A DNA stretch of 64,000 nucleotides, from assembly GCA_028873695.1 (NCBI GenBank), contig JAPPNU010000060.1, forward strand, positions 1 through 64,000, read 5' to 3'. This document shows, one piece after another, positions 50,747-58,747 of the stretch. The translations under genes and the position numbers were made by a program. The stretch's first letter is position 1, and the number at the start of each line of letters is the position of its first letter. Source of the stretch: Gemmatimonadota bacterium (GTDB taxonomy: Bacteria; Latescibacterota; UBA2968; GCA-2709665). The notes beneath the pieces are model-generated. The model worked only from the letters and a program-made list of their open reading frames with translations, searched no databases and was not told where the DNA came from.

Positions 50747-50833
50747 AGCAGCCCGTTGAATAAGCCCATCCGGGCCCCGTGCCTGCCAGAGCTTCACCGG
50801 CAGGCCTGAAGAGCGACTTTAACGACGGACTGC
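50747..50833. mobile_element. MITE-like element, family 1 (87 bp, short copy) at the ftsZ stop
   Basis: The left end AGCAGCCCGTTGAATAAGCC begins at the first base after the ftsZ TGA. About 28 nt are shared with the copy at 11359. The right end reads, as reverse complement, GGCAGTCCGTCGTTAAAGTC; 13 of 20 positions match the left end. Confidence 0.65.
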
Positions 50834-50858
50834 CGGGAAATTACAGAGGATCAAGGGC

Positions 50859-51863
50859 ATGGCGTGCGTGCGATGGGGTATCGTCGGATGTGGCGACGTC
50901 ACGGAGGTGAAGAGCGGACCCGGACTTCAGAATGCCGACGCGGCGAAGCTGGTGGCGGTGATGAGGCGGGATGTGCAAAAGGCGGCCGACTACGCCAACC
51001 GGCACGGCGTGCCGCGGTATTACGGGCAGGCGGAGGCGTTGATTGAGGATGACGGCGTCGATGCCGTGTACGTGGCAACCCCGCCGTCCTCGCATCTCGA
51101 GCTGGCATTAAAAGTGGCGCAGGCTGGAAAACCATGTCTTGTTGAAAAGCCTATGGCGATGGATCACGGCGAATGCCGGCAAATGGCGGCGGCCTTCCGG
51201 AATAGCGGACGGCCGCTTTTTGTGGCATACTACAGGCGGGCCCTGCCTCGATTCCTGCGGGTCCGGGAGTTGCTTCGGGAAGGCGCGGTCGGCGAGTTGA
51301 GTTCTGTACACATTGCGCATTACGAGCGGCTGACCCGGGGTGAAGCTGCGAATGGCTGGCGATTCAGGCCGGAGGTGTCGGGCGGGGGACTGTTTATGGA
51401 TCTGGGATCTCACGGACTGGATCTGCTGGATTTCCTCGTGGGTCCGATCAAACGGGTTTGGGGATGCGCAACGAACACGGGCGGTACTTACGACGCGGAG
51501 GACGCGGTCGCGGCCGGCTTTGAGTTTGAATCCGGGATCGTGGGAACGGGCATCTGGAATTTCAACGCCGATTTTTCCGACGATCGAATGACGTTTACCG
51601 GCTCCGACGGTGAGTTGCAGTGCCCGGTATTTTCGGATACCGGCATTCTGGTCAGGAAAGGCGGGGCAACGACCACAGAGGAATTCCGGAATCCGCCGCA
51701 CGTTCATCAGCCGCTGATCCAGACGGTCGTGGATGAGCTCCTGGGCAGGGGAACGTGCGAGTCAACCGGCGAGAGTGCGGCGCGGACGGGATGGGTGATG
51801 GATCGATGTCTGCAATCGTACTACGAAGAACGCGACCAGGGGCCCAAGGACGTCTGTCCTTGA
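50859..51863 (+). CDS. Gfo/Idh/MocA family oxidoreductase
   Basis: A 334-residue NAD(P)-dependent oxidoreductase. The N-terminal Rossmann fold has WGIVGCGDVTEV, then AVYVATPPSSHLELALKVAQ and the catalytic EKPMAMDHGECRQM. The C-terminal domain shows GGGLFMDLGSHGLDLLDFLV with the His used in these enzymes. Family members act on sugars, inositols or aminosugars. The substrate is not predictable. It stands between ftsZ and the convergent dehydrogenase gene. Confidence 0.9.
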   Translation: MACVRWGIVGCGDVTEVKSGPGLQNADAAKLVAVMRRDVQKAADYANRHGVPRYYGQAEALIEDDGVDAVYVATPPSSHLELALKVAQAGKPCLVEKPMAMDHGECRQMAAAFRNSGRPLFVAYYRRALPRFLRVRELLREGAVGELSSVHIAHYERLTRGEAANGWRFRPEVSGGGLFMDLGSHGLDLLDFLVGPIKRVWGCATNTGGTYDAEDAVAAGFEFESGIVGTGIWNFNADFSDDRMTFTGSDGELQCPVFSDTGILVRKGGATTTEEFRNPPHVHQPLIQTVVDELLGRGTCESTGESAARTGWVMDRCLQSYYEERDQGPKDVCP

Positions 51864-51924
51864 CAACACGGGCCGGCCGGGGAAGAATACCGACGCGGAG
51901 ACGCACCGGTCTCCCGCAGAGAGA

Positions 51925-53022
51925 TCAGGGGGGTTTTCCCGTTTGAAGAAATGCCTTCAGCGCGCCCGGGTCCATCCCGGCGATACCCAGATCACAGACG
52001 TCTCTGCCTGAGGTCCACCCGTCATCTCCGATAACGATCGATCCAATGTCGACAATCGCGCGCATGGTGGGCGCGGGCACATTGTACTGTGCGCCGACCG
52101 AGTGCCACGCCGCCAGTCCGTAGGGAATGTCCTCCGTTAGCCAACGGCTGTCCATGGAGCCGGGCGCCTTTAGACGGGTGAGCATGTAACTGCCGTTGAT
52201 GGCAGCCCACAGATCGCCTTCCGGTCCGAAGCCTGCGCGATGAAAGGCGACATTCGCCGGGCACAGGTTGTAACCGAGACGGCCGGCTATCGAGCGGCGT
52301 TCGGAATCAACCTGCATGATCACTCTGGCCACGGATGGGGTGACGCCCTCTTCGTAAAAATAGAACTCGCCGTGTGAATACTCCACGCGGCCGGCGTTAA
52401 GGAGGACACCCGCGGGATGAACCACCGGGTTCATTGCAGCCAGACCGCAGGCCATCACGTCCGGATAACCCGTTATGCCCGGAAAAAGGGTATCCAACGG
52501 CCCGCGTACGCGATCGAATTCGGCGGCCGGAAGAACGCCCAGGCCCATGCCGGTGACGATTCCCCAGATGGTTGCGGTGTCCGGAGCCGTCTTCCGGCAG
52601 ACGAACGGCGCGGTATCCACTTCGCCGAGGACGACGCCTTCGGCGCCGGCTTCCCGGAGGACGCGCGCCCATTCGAGAGTACCGAGGGTACCGGGCATGA
52701 TGATGACGGTCTGACCCGGGCGCAGGTGCGGCGCGCAGACTTTCGCAAAGGGTTTGTGCGCGTACGCCGGTACGATGAGCAGGATGATATCCGGCGATTC
52801 CAGGGCCTCTTCGATATCGGTGGTGATGCAGTGGATCCTGGCAGCGCCCTTTCCTGCCGCCCCGAGCAGATGGATGATGCCCTCGTCGACGACAGGATCC
52901 AGAGATTCCCTGAAACCGGGAACCTCGTAGAGCGTGATCTCAAAACCCTTCAGGCTGAGGTTGGCAGCCACGGCAAACGCCGTGTTTCCGCCGCCGAGAA
53001 CGGTTACGGTCTTCAGTGACAT
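51925..53022 (-). CDS. NAD/NADP octopine/nopaline dehydrogenase family protein
   Basis: A 365-residue protein. An N-terminal Rossmann domain (VTVLGGGNTAFAVAANLSLK, then ITLYEVPGF) is followed by the C-terminal octopine-dehydrogenase domain with NPVVHPAGVLLNAGRVEYS, EGVTPSVARVIMQVDSERR and HSVGAQYNVPAPTMRAIVDI. Opine dehydrogenases reductively join an amino acid to a keto acid; bacterial homologs often act on other substrates. A good ribosome-binding site (GAGAGG) precedes ATG 53022. Its partner is unknown. Confidence 0.85.
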   Translation of the reverse strand: MSLKTVTVLGGGNTAFAVAANLSLKGFEITLYEVPGFRESLDPVVDEGIIHLLGAAGKGAARIHCITTDIEEALESPDIILLIVPAYAHKPFAKVCAPHLRPGQTVIIMPGTLGTLEWARVLREAGAEGVVLGEVDTAPFVCRKTAPDTATIWGIVTGMGLGVLPAAEFDRVRGPLDTLFPGITGYPDVMACGLAAMNPVVHPAGVLLNAGRVEYSHGEFYFYEEGVTPSVARVIMQVDSERRSIAGRLGYNLCPANVAFHRAGFGPEGDLWAAINGSYMLTRLKAPGSMDSRWLTEDIPYGLAAWHSVGAQYNVPAPTMRAIVDIGSIVIGDDGWTSGRDVCDLGIAGMDPGALKAFLQTGKPP

Positions 53023-53292
53023 GATAAACGCCTCTCAGTTGAACAAACACGTCGCGTAAATGGAACTTTCCCCGGTTCGAATTCGGACTCGCGAACCGGC
53101 TTCCGTTCCTTTCAGGCACAAATATAAACCCGCCACAGCAAGTGGACAAGGCCGGATTCGGCGATAAGAGCCGGCCGCGGCCCCGATTGACTCTTTCGAC
53201 GGGCCGTCAAGAACCGCTATCGATTTCTGCGGCCGGGTCGACCGGTCTGTCGGCACGTTCCCTGCCGGCATTTCAACGCGAGGAGGGACCCA

Positions 53293-53802
53293 TTGCCCTA
53301 CGAGGACCACAAGAAGCAGGCACAAGGCGCAGTTTACTGCGCCGTACTCACCATCAGCGACACGCGAACGGAAGCCGACGACAGGAGCGGCGGGATAATC
53401 AGGGACCTTCTCGAGGCTGGAGGTCACACGACGGGATTCTACCGGGTCGTCCCGGATGAACCTGCCTGCATCCGCGACCTCGTCATCCGGATTGCAGACG
53501 CGGGCGATTGCCAGGCCATTCTGACAAGCGGCGGCACGGGTATCGCGGCACGGGACACGACCTACGAAGCCGTGACGGGACTGCTCGAAAAACGATTGGA
53601 CGGTTTCGGCGAACTCTTCCGCTTCCTGAGCTGGGATGACATTGGCTCCGGGGCCATGCTCTCCCGCGCCGTGGCCGGTGTCTACCGCGACACGATGATA
53701 TTCTGCATGCCCGGATCTTCCGGCGCCGTCCGCCTCGCAATGGAAAAACTGATCGTTCCCGAACTGTCACACCTTGTGTGGGAAATCTGGCGTCAGAAAT
53801 AG
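53293..53802 (+). CDS. moaB: MoaB/MogA family molybdopterin biosynthesis protein
   Basis: The family adenylates molybdopterin before molybdenum insertion. The 169-residue protein has AVLTISDTRTEADDRSGGII, LTSGGTGIAARDTTYEAVTG, SGAMLSRAVAGV and the C-terminal MPGSSGAVRLAMEKLI. It starts with TTG 53293, preceded by AGGAGGG at ideal spacing; no in-frame ATG is better. There are no other moa or moe genes here. MoaB versus MogA cannot be resolved from the sequence alone. Confidence 0.88.
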   Translation: MPYEDHKKQAQGAVYCAVLTISDTRTEADDRSGGIIRDLLEAGGHTTGFYRVVPDEPACIRDLVIRIADAGDCQAILTSGGTGIAARDTTYEAVTGLLEKRLDGFGELFRFLSWDDIGSGAMLSRAVAGVYRDTMIFCMPGSSGAVRLAMEKLIVPELSHLVWEIWRQK

Positions 53803-53944
53803 CCTTCGATCCGTCGGATCGCCGGCAGCCCGGACATGGGCCGTCGCACCCGCATTCGACCGGCCGAAGGGCAAGGCCGTGAACCCGGTAACCGCGTTTG
53901 AATCTGCCCGCATTGTGACTTTCGTCCTTCAGTTGGGGGATATC

Positions 53945-55288
53945 ATGCCAACACGCGCGATCTATATCCTGGTGCTGCCTGTCTTCCTCAGTTGCGCCGG
54001 TATCGACCCTGCGCCGGACACCGGGCATTCCGGCCATCACAACGCATCGTACGACACCGCCGCCCACGATCCCCGCCCCTCGCCCGTACCCGACCGCATT
54101 GTACTTACGTGGAACGCGGACCCGTCGAACTCCCAGGCCGTCACCTGGCGGACCGACGCGTCCGTTGTCGAGACCCTGGTCGAAATTGCGCTGGCCTCGG
54201 CGTCCCCCAGGTTTATGGTCAACGTCCGAAAAGTCCCGGCGCAAACACAGGCCGTCGTCACGGAGAGCGGCGCTGCACATTATCATTCCGCGACCATTGA
54301 CGACCTCATTCCCGGCACCCTGTACGCCTATCGCGTGGGCAGCGGCGACCTGTGGAGCGAGTGGTTTCATTTCCGGACCGCGCTGGATAAACCGGCGCCT
54401 TTCACCTTCATCTATCTGGGCGACGCCCAGAACAATATCCTGTCCCTTTGGTCCCGGACCATCCGCGCCGCCTATGCGACGGAGCCTGAGGCGAGTTTCG
54501 TCCTTCATGCAGGCGACCTCGTCAATCGCGCGAACAGGGACGGCGAATGGGGCGAATGGTTTCGCGCAGGCGCATATATACACGCCACCGTCAATGCGGT
54601 TCCAACTCCCGGAAACCACGAATACGCCAAAGACAAGGAGGGCAGGCGTCGCCTGTCCCGCCTCTGGCGTCCCCATTTCACACTGCCGCAAAACGGCCCC
54701 GAAGGTCTGAAAGAAACCGTATACCATTTCGATTATCAGGGCGCCCGCATCATCTCGCTCAATTCCAACGAAGAACGCGACGACCAGGTACCCTGGCTTG
54801 AATCCGTGCTCCGGGAAAATCCGAACCGCTGGACGTTCATCACCTTCCACCATCCCGTCTATTCGACCGGAAAAGGCCGGGACAACAAGGCGTTGCGCGA
54901 ACAGTGGAAGCCGCTGTTCGACAGATACCGGGTTGACCTCGTCCTTCAGGGACACGACCACAGCTACGGACGCGGTTCGAATCTGCCGTCGGGCACAACT
55001 GCGCGCGACGAACGGGACGGCACCGTATACGTCGTCTCCGTGAGCGGCCCCAAACAGTACAAGCTCTCGCAGGAGCGATGGTGGCGGCGGGCGGCGGAAA
55101 ACACCCAGCTGTACCAGACCATCACCGTAGACGGCGACACACTGCGGTACGAAGCCCGCACGGCCACCTCCGAACTCTACGACGCGTTCGACCTGATCAA
55201 ACAGGAAGGCGCTCCCAACGTGCTCGTCAACCGCATACCCGACACTCCCGCACGCACCCACCTGAACACCATCGGCGGCAGGAAATAG
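53945..55288 (+). CDS. Purple acid phosphatase-like metallophosphoesterase, lipoprotein
   Basis: A 447-residue exported protein starting at ATG 53945 with GGGGGA upstream; the frame is open to 53774. The signal peptide RAIYILVLPVFLSCAG has a lipobox F-L-S-C. A fibronectin-like purple-acid-phosphatase N domain (RIVLTWNADPSNSQAVTWRT) precedes the metallophosphoesterase core: YLGDAQNN, LHAGDLVNRA, TPGNHEY, FHHPVYS and QGHDHSYGRG. These supply the two-metal ligands. It probably hydrolyses phosphate esters at the envelope. moaB is 142 bp upstream and the HDAC-like gene 19 bp downstream. Confidence 0.88.
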   Translation: MPTRAIYILVLPVFLSCAGIDPAPDTGHSGHHNASYDTAAHDPRPSPVPDRIVLTWNADPSNSQAVTWRTDASVVETLVEIALASASPRFMVNVRKVPAQTQAVVTESGAAHYHSATIDDLIPGTLYAYRVGSGDLWSEWFHFRTALDKPAPFTFIYLGDAQNNILSLWSRTIRAAYATEPEASFVLHAGDLVNRANRDGEWGEWFRAGAYIHATVNAVPTPGNHEYAKDKEGRRRLSRLWRPHFTLPQNGPEGLKETVYHFDYQGARIISLNSNEERDDQVPWLESVLRENPNRWTFITFHHPVYSTGKGRDNKALREQWKPLFDRYRVDLVLQGHDHSYGRGSNLPSGTTARDERDGTVYVVSVSGPKQYKLSQERWWRRAAENTQLYQTITVDGDTLRYEARTATSELYDAFDLIKQEGAPNVLVNRIPDTPARTHLNTIGGRK

Positions 55289-55307
55289 TCATGAGCCGGG
55301 AGGAACA

Positions 55308-56258
55308 ATGCCAGGTGTGGGACTGATCGCGCATCCTGATTTTTCCCGGCATGACACCGGCTTCGGGCACCCTGAACGACCGGAGAGGCTCCTCGCCATC
55401 CGCAGTCGGTTGGCCGAGACCGGACTCAGGGACCGGTTTCTCGATATTTCACCACGTATACTCGAAGTCGAATGGCTGGAGAAAGTCCACACTTCCACGT
55501 ACATCTCAGACGTCAAACGCCGTTGTGAACAGAACATCCGCCTCATGGATGCTGGAGACACCTTTATCTGTCCTGCATCCTTTGAAGTCGCCCGCCTCGC
55601 GGCAGGGGCGGCCTGCGAGGCGGTCGAGGCGGTTATGGATGACCGCGCAGACGCGGTATTCTGCGCCACGCGTCCGCCGGGCCACCACGCGGAACGGGAC
55701 AGGGCGATGGGCTTCTGCCTGTTCAACAACGTGGCCGTCGCCGCCCGGTACATCCAGGAGGCCCATCGGCTGGAACGGATCCTCATCGTCGACTGGGACG
55801 TCCATCACGGGAACGGAACGCAGCACATCTTCGAGGAAGACCCCACGGTCTTCTACTTCAGCGTACATCAGTACCCCCACTATCCGTGGTTCAGCGGCGG
55901 CAGCGGCGAAACGGGAATCGGCGCGGGTAGGGGAACGAACCTGAATGCCCCCCTGCCCGTCGGCGCGGGGGACGAACAATTCCTTCGCGCATTCGACGAA
56001 CTCCTGGCCCCCGAAATGGGACGTTTCCAGCCGGAATTCGTCATCGTCTCAGCAGGTTTCGACGCGCACGTCGACGACCCGCTTTCCGGCACCCGGGTCA
56101 CGGCGGCCGGATTCGCCGAAATGACGCGCAGGGTCCATCAACTCGCAAGGATGTACGCCAACGGTCGTCTCATCTCGGTTCTGGAAGGCGGTTACGACCT
56201 CAACGGGCTCGCCCTGTGCGTCGAATACCACTTGAGCGCCCTGTTGGATGCCGGTTAG
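55308..56258 (+). CDS. Histone deacetylase-fold enzyme (acetoin utilization/acetylpolyamine type)
   Basis: A 316-residue zinc-dependent deacetylase of the arginase/deacetylase superfamily. Motifs are DTGFGHPERPERLLAI, ATRPPGHHAERDRAMG with the catalytic His pair, IVDWDVHHGNGTQHIF (Asp and His ligands), VSAGFDAHVDDPL (Asp ligand) and LEGGYDLNGLA. Bacterial members remove acetyl groups from polyamines or proteins. The start 19 bp after the phosphatase gene suggests co-transcription. Its stop TAG is part of a MITE-like element end. Confidence 0.92.
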   Translation: MPGVGLIAHPDFSRHDTGFGHPERPERLLAIRSRLAETGLRDRFLDISPRILEVEWLEKVHTSTYISDVKRRCEQNIRLMDAGDTFICPASFEVARLAAGAACEAVEAVMDDRADAVFCATRPPGHHAERDRAMGFCLFNNVAVAARYIQEAHRLERILIVDWDVHHGNGTQHIFEEDPTVFYFSVHQYPHYPWFSGGSGETGIGAGRGTNLNAPLPVGAGDEQFLRAFDELLAPEMGRFQPEFVIVSAGFDAHVDDPLSGTRVTAAGFAEMTRRVHQLARMYANGRLISVLEGGYDLNGLALCVEYHLSALLDAG

Positions 56259-56442
56259 TGTCCTGTCCCAAGAATTCCTCACCATTCGACCGACGATTCA
56301 TCCCGTCTCGCTACGTTCCCCTCGCTCGCCGGCCATACGCAGGTCGCCTGTGCTCGGGCGCTGGTTCCTGAGCTTGTCGAAGGATGCGAGCCGGGCGACT
56401 CGGCGGTCGAATTCAGGCAACTTATTTCCGGGACAGAACACT
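56257..56442. mobile_element. MITE-like element, family 3 (186 bp)
   Basis: Left end AGTGTCCTGTCCCAAGAATT (56257-56276) and right end (reverse complement) AGTGTTCTGTCCCGGAAATA (to 56442); 15 of 20 terminal positions match. No ORF is inside. The HDAC-like stop TAG uses the first bases of the left end. The interior carries a GAGCTTGTCGAAG motif found in other intergenic repeats. It fills most of the 314-bp gap before pheA. Confidence 0.65.
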
Positions 56443-56572
56443 GGCGGACTGCGTCCGTTCTTTCCGGGCGCCGGCTTTCGGAACCTTTGACTCGATTCAG
56501 TCGTCTACACCCTCGGCTGCCGCACTCCGGTCCACGGCGGTCGGGTGCGTCGATTCCGTTCATGGAGGCATA

Positions 56573-57442
56573 GTGAGTTCAAGTGATCCCGTTGTCGCAT
56601 TCCAGGGGGAAATGGGCGCATTCAGCGAAATGGCCGCCCGCAGTTACTTCTGCGAAAACGTCCGGGTGGTCCCGCAGTCCGATTTCGCCGGTCTTTTCGA
56701 CGCTGTCGCCGGCGGCGCCTGCACCCACGGCATGGTACCCATTGAGAATTCCGTCATGGGGAGCATTCACGAGAACTACGATCTGCTCCTCCGGCAGGAT
56801 CTCTACATCACGGGCGAAATCAAGCTGCGAATCGTGCACAACCTCATTGTCAATCCCGGCGTCAGGATGGAAGACGTGAGGCAGATCTACTCACAGGCGC
56901 CTGCCCTGGCGCAGTGTACCGAGTTCATCCGGTCCGCCGCAGGCGTCGAAGCCGTGGTTGCGCACGACACGGCCGGCGCCGTCAAACAGATCAAGGAAGA
57001 AAACGCGAGAGACGCCGCCGCCATCGCCAGCGCACAGGCGGCGATCGACTACGATCTGGAGATCCTCCGGGAAGGCCTGGAGAACGACCGCCGGAATTAT
57101 ACCCGGTTTCTGGTCGTGGCCTCCGAACCGGCTGAACCTGTCGATCCTGCAAAGACCACCGTCGTCTATAGCCTGGATCACGTCCCCGGAGCCCTGTTCA
57201 AGAGCCTGGGCGTATTTGCAATGCGGAATATCAATCTCCTGAAAATCGAATCGCGTCCCTTGAGCGGCCGGCCCTGGGAATACGTCTTCTACCTGGATTT
57301 CGAAGGCCACCTCGCCAGCGAAGAATGCCGGCAGGCGATTGATCACCTCGAAAAAATGGCCAGCTTCCTCAAAATCCTCGGCTCCTACGCGCTGGGCGAG
57401 ACGGTCGAAGGCAGTCTGCGTAAAAAAAGGGTGGCCCCATGA
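56573..57442 (+). CDS. pheA: Prephenate dehydratase
   Basis: The enzyme converts prephenate to phenylpyruvate for phenylalanine synthesis. The GTG at 56573 with GGAGG (56564-56568) starts a 289-residue protein; the upstream open frame to 56384 runs into the MITE-like element and is spurious. The catalytic domain has FQGEMGAFSEMAAR, VPIENSVMGSIHENYDLLL and the NYTRFLVV Thr-Arg-Phe motif. The C-terminal ACT domain has GALFKSLGVFAMRNINLLKI and ESRP for allosteric phenylalanine. It overlaps the next gene by 4 nt (ATGA). Confidence 0.95.
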   Translation: MSSSDPVVAFQGEMGAFSEMAARSYFCENVRVVPQSDFAGLFDAVAGGACTHGMVPIENSVMGSIHENYDLLLRQDLYITGEIKLRIVHNLIVNPGVRMEDVRQIYSQAPALAQCTEFIRSAAGVEAVVAHDTAGAVKQIKEENARDAAAIASAQAAIDYDLEILREGLENDRRNYTRFLVVASEPAEPVDPAKTTVVYSLDHVPGALFKSLGVFAMRNINLLKIESRPLSGRPWEYVFYLDFEGHLASEECRQAIDHLEKMASFLKILGSYALGETVEGSLRKKRVAP

Positions 57443-58608
57443 ACCTGGCGCGCCGCATGGACAATCTCGGTACTGAATCCGCGTTCGAAGTACTCGTCAA
57501 AGCACGTGAACTGGAAGCCCGGGGCAGGGACGTGGTCCACCTTGAAATCGGCGAGCCCGATTTCGATACACCGGCCCACATCGTCAATGCCGCCCGGGAG
57601 GCGCTGCAATCGGGTTATACACACTACGGTCCGCCGGTGGGACTGCCGGAGCTCCGTGAGGCCATCGCACGGGACGTTTCCAGATTCCGTGGAATCCAGG
57701 TCAATCCGGATCAGGTTGTGGTCACCCCCGGCGCGAAGCCGATCATGTTCTACGCCATTCTGGCCCTGGCGCAACCGGGAGATGAGGTCATCTATCCCGA
57801 CCCCGGATTTCCCATCTACGAGTCCGTAATCAGATTTGCGGGCGCCCGGCCGGTACCGGTCTCGCTTACGGAAGAACGTGACTTCAGCCTCGACGTGAAT
57901 GAACTGGCGGACCTGATCACGGACCGCACCCGGCTTCTCATCATCAACTCTCCGCAAAACCCGACGAGTGGAATCATCCCTCCGGCGGACCTGAAGGCGA
58001 TCGCCGAACTCGCCGTCGACAGGGGGATCCCGGTACTTGCCGACGAGATCTACTCCCGCATCCGGTACGACGACGCATTCCACAGTATTTCCGTGTACGA
58101 CGGCATGCGGGACCTGACCATCATTCTGGACGGCTTCTCCAAGACGTACGCGATGACGGGCTGGCGAATCGGATACGGTGTAATGCCGGAGAACCTGGCG
58201 GAAACGTTCGGACTCCTGATGGTCAACAGCAACTCCTGCACCGCCACGTTCACCCAGAGGGCCGCTCTGGCCGCACTTCAGGGTCCGCAGGATGACGTCG
58301 GCGCAATGGTGGCTGAATTCAGACGCCGCCGGGACATCTTTGTCGCGGGCCTCCGCGAAATCCCGGGTATCCGCTGCAGGCTCCCGGGCGGCGCGTTCTA
58401 CCTGTTTCCGAATATTGAGGGCCTGGGGCTCTCCTCCCAGGAAGTCGCCGACTATCTTCTGTACGAAGGAAACGTCGCTGCGCTGTCTGGCCATGGCTTC
58501 GGCGCTTTCGGTGAAGGCCACGTCCGCTTTTCCTTTGCCAATTCGGTTGAAAACATCCGGAAAGCGCTGGACCGCATTGCCGATTGCGTGCGGAAAATCC
58601 GGGGATGA
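57439..58608 (+). CDS. Class I/II PLP aminotransferase (aspartate/aromatic type)
   Basis: A 389-residue fold-type I aminotransferase. It has YGPPVGLPELREAIA, the NPTSG phosphate-binding segment (INSPQNPTSGIIPP), LADEIYSRIRYD with the cofactor Asp/Tyr, and the Schiff-base lysine K235 in DGFSKTYAMTGWRIGY. The C-terminal RFSFANSVENI holds the substrate Arg. With its 4-nt overlap with pheA, the likely role is transamination of phenylpyruvate to phenylalanine. Other members act on aspartate or alanine. Confidence 0.93.
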   Translation: MNLARRMDNLGTESAFEVLVKARELEARGRDVVHLEIGEPDFDTPAHIVNAAREALQSGYTHYGPPVGLPELREAIARDVSRFRGIQVNPDQVVVTPGAKPIMFYAILALAQPGDEVIYPDPGFPIYESVIRFAGARPVPVSLTEERDFSLDVNELADLITDRTRLLIINSPQNPTSGIIPPADLKAIAELAVDRGIPVLADEIYSRIRYDDAFHSISVYDGMRDLTIILDGFSKTYAMTGWRIGYGVMPENLAETFGLLMVNSNSCTATFTQRAALAALQGPQDDVGAMVAEFRRRRDIFVAGLREIPGIRCRLPGGAFYLFPNIEGLGLSSQEVADYLLYEGNVAALSGHGFGAFGEGHVRFSFANSVENIRKALDRIADCVRKIRG

Positions 58609-58632
58609 CGCGCGGCTTTCGGGGACCTTAAA

Positions 58633-58666
58633 GGAAACCCCGGTGACGATCGTCACCGGGGTTTCC
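58633..58666. terminator. Perfect 34-nt dyad between convergent genes
   Basis: GGAAACCCCGGTGACGA pairs with its exact complement around a GATC-centred axis (58649/58650). The 17-bp arms with no loop can form hairpins on both strands. There is no T-tract. It probably terminates transcription from both sides. Confidence 0.75.
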
Positions 58667-58747
58667 CGTATTGAATGGAGAGATATCGTTCAACCGCGCG
58701 CGGGGCAGTGGCAGGATATCCCCGCACAAGGCAGACCTTCCCGCCGT

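Noticed and set aside
53483..55261. 592-residue minus-strand frame opposite moaB and the phosphatase gene
   Set aside because: Shadow frame; both plus-strand genes have catalytic motifs and a ribosome-binding site, and this one has neither.
56384..56572. N-terminal extension of prephenate dehydratase
   Set aside because: It lies partly in a MITE-like element, and the GTG at 56573 with GGAGG fits the family N-terminus.
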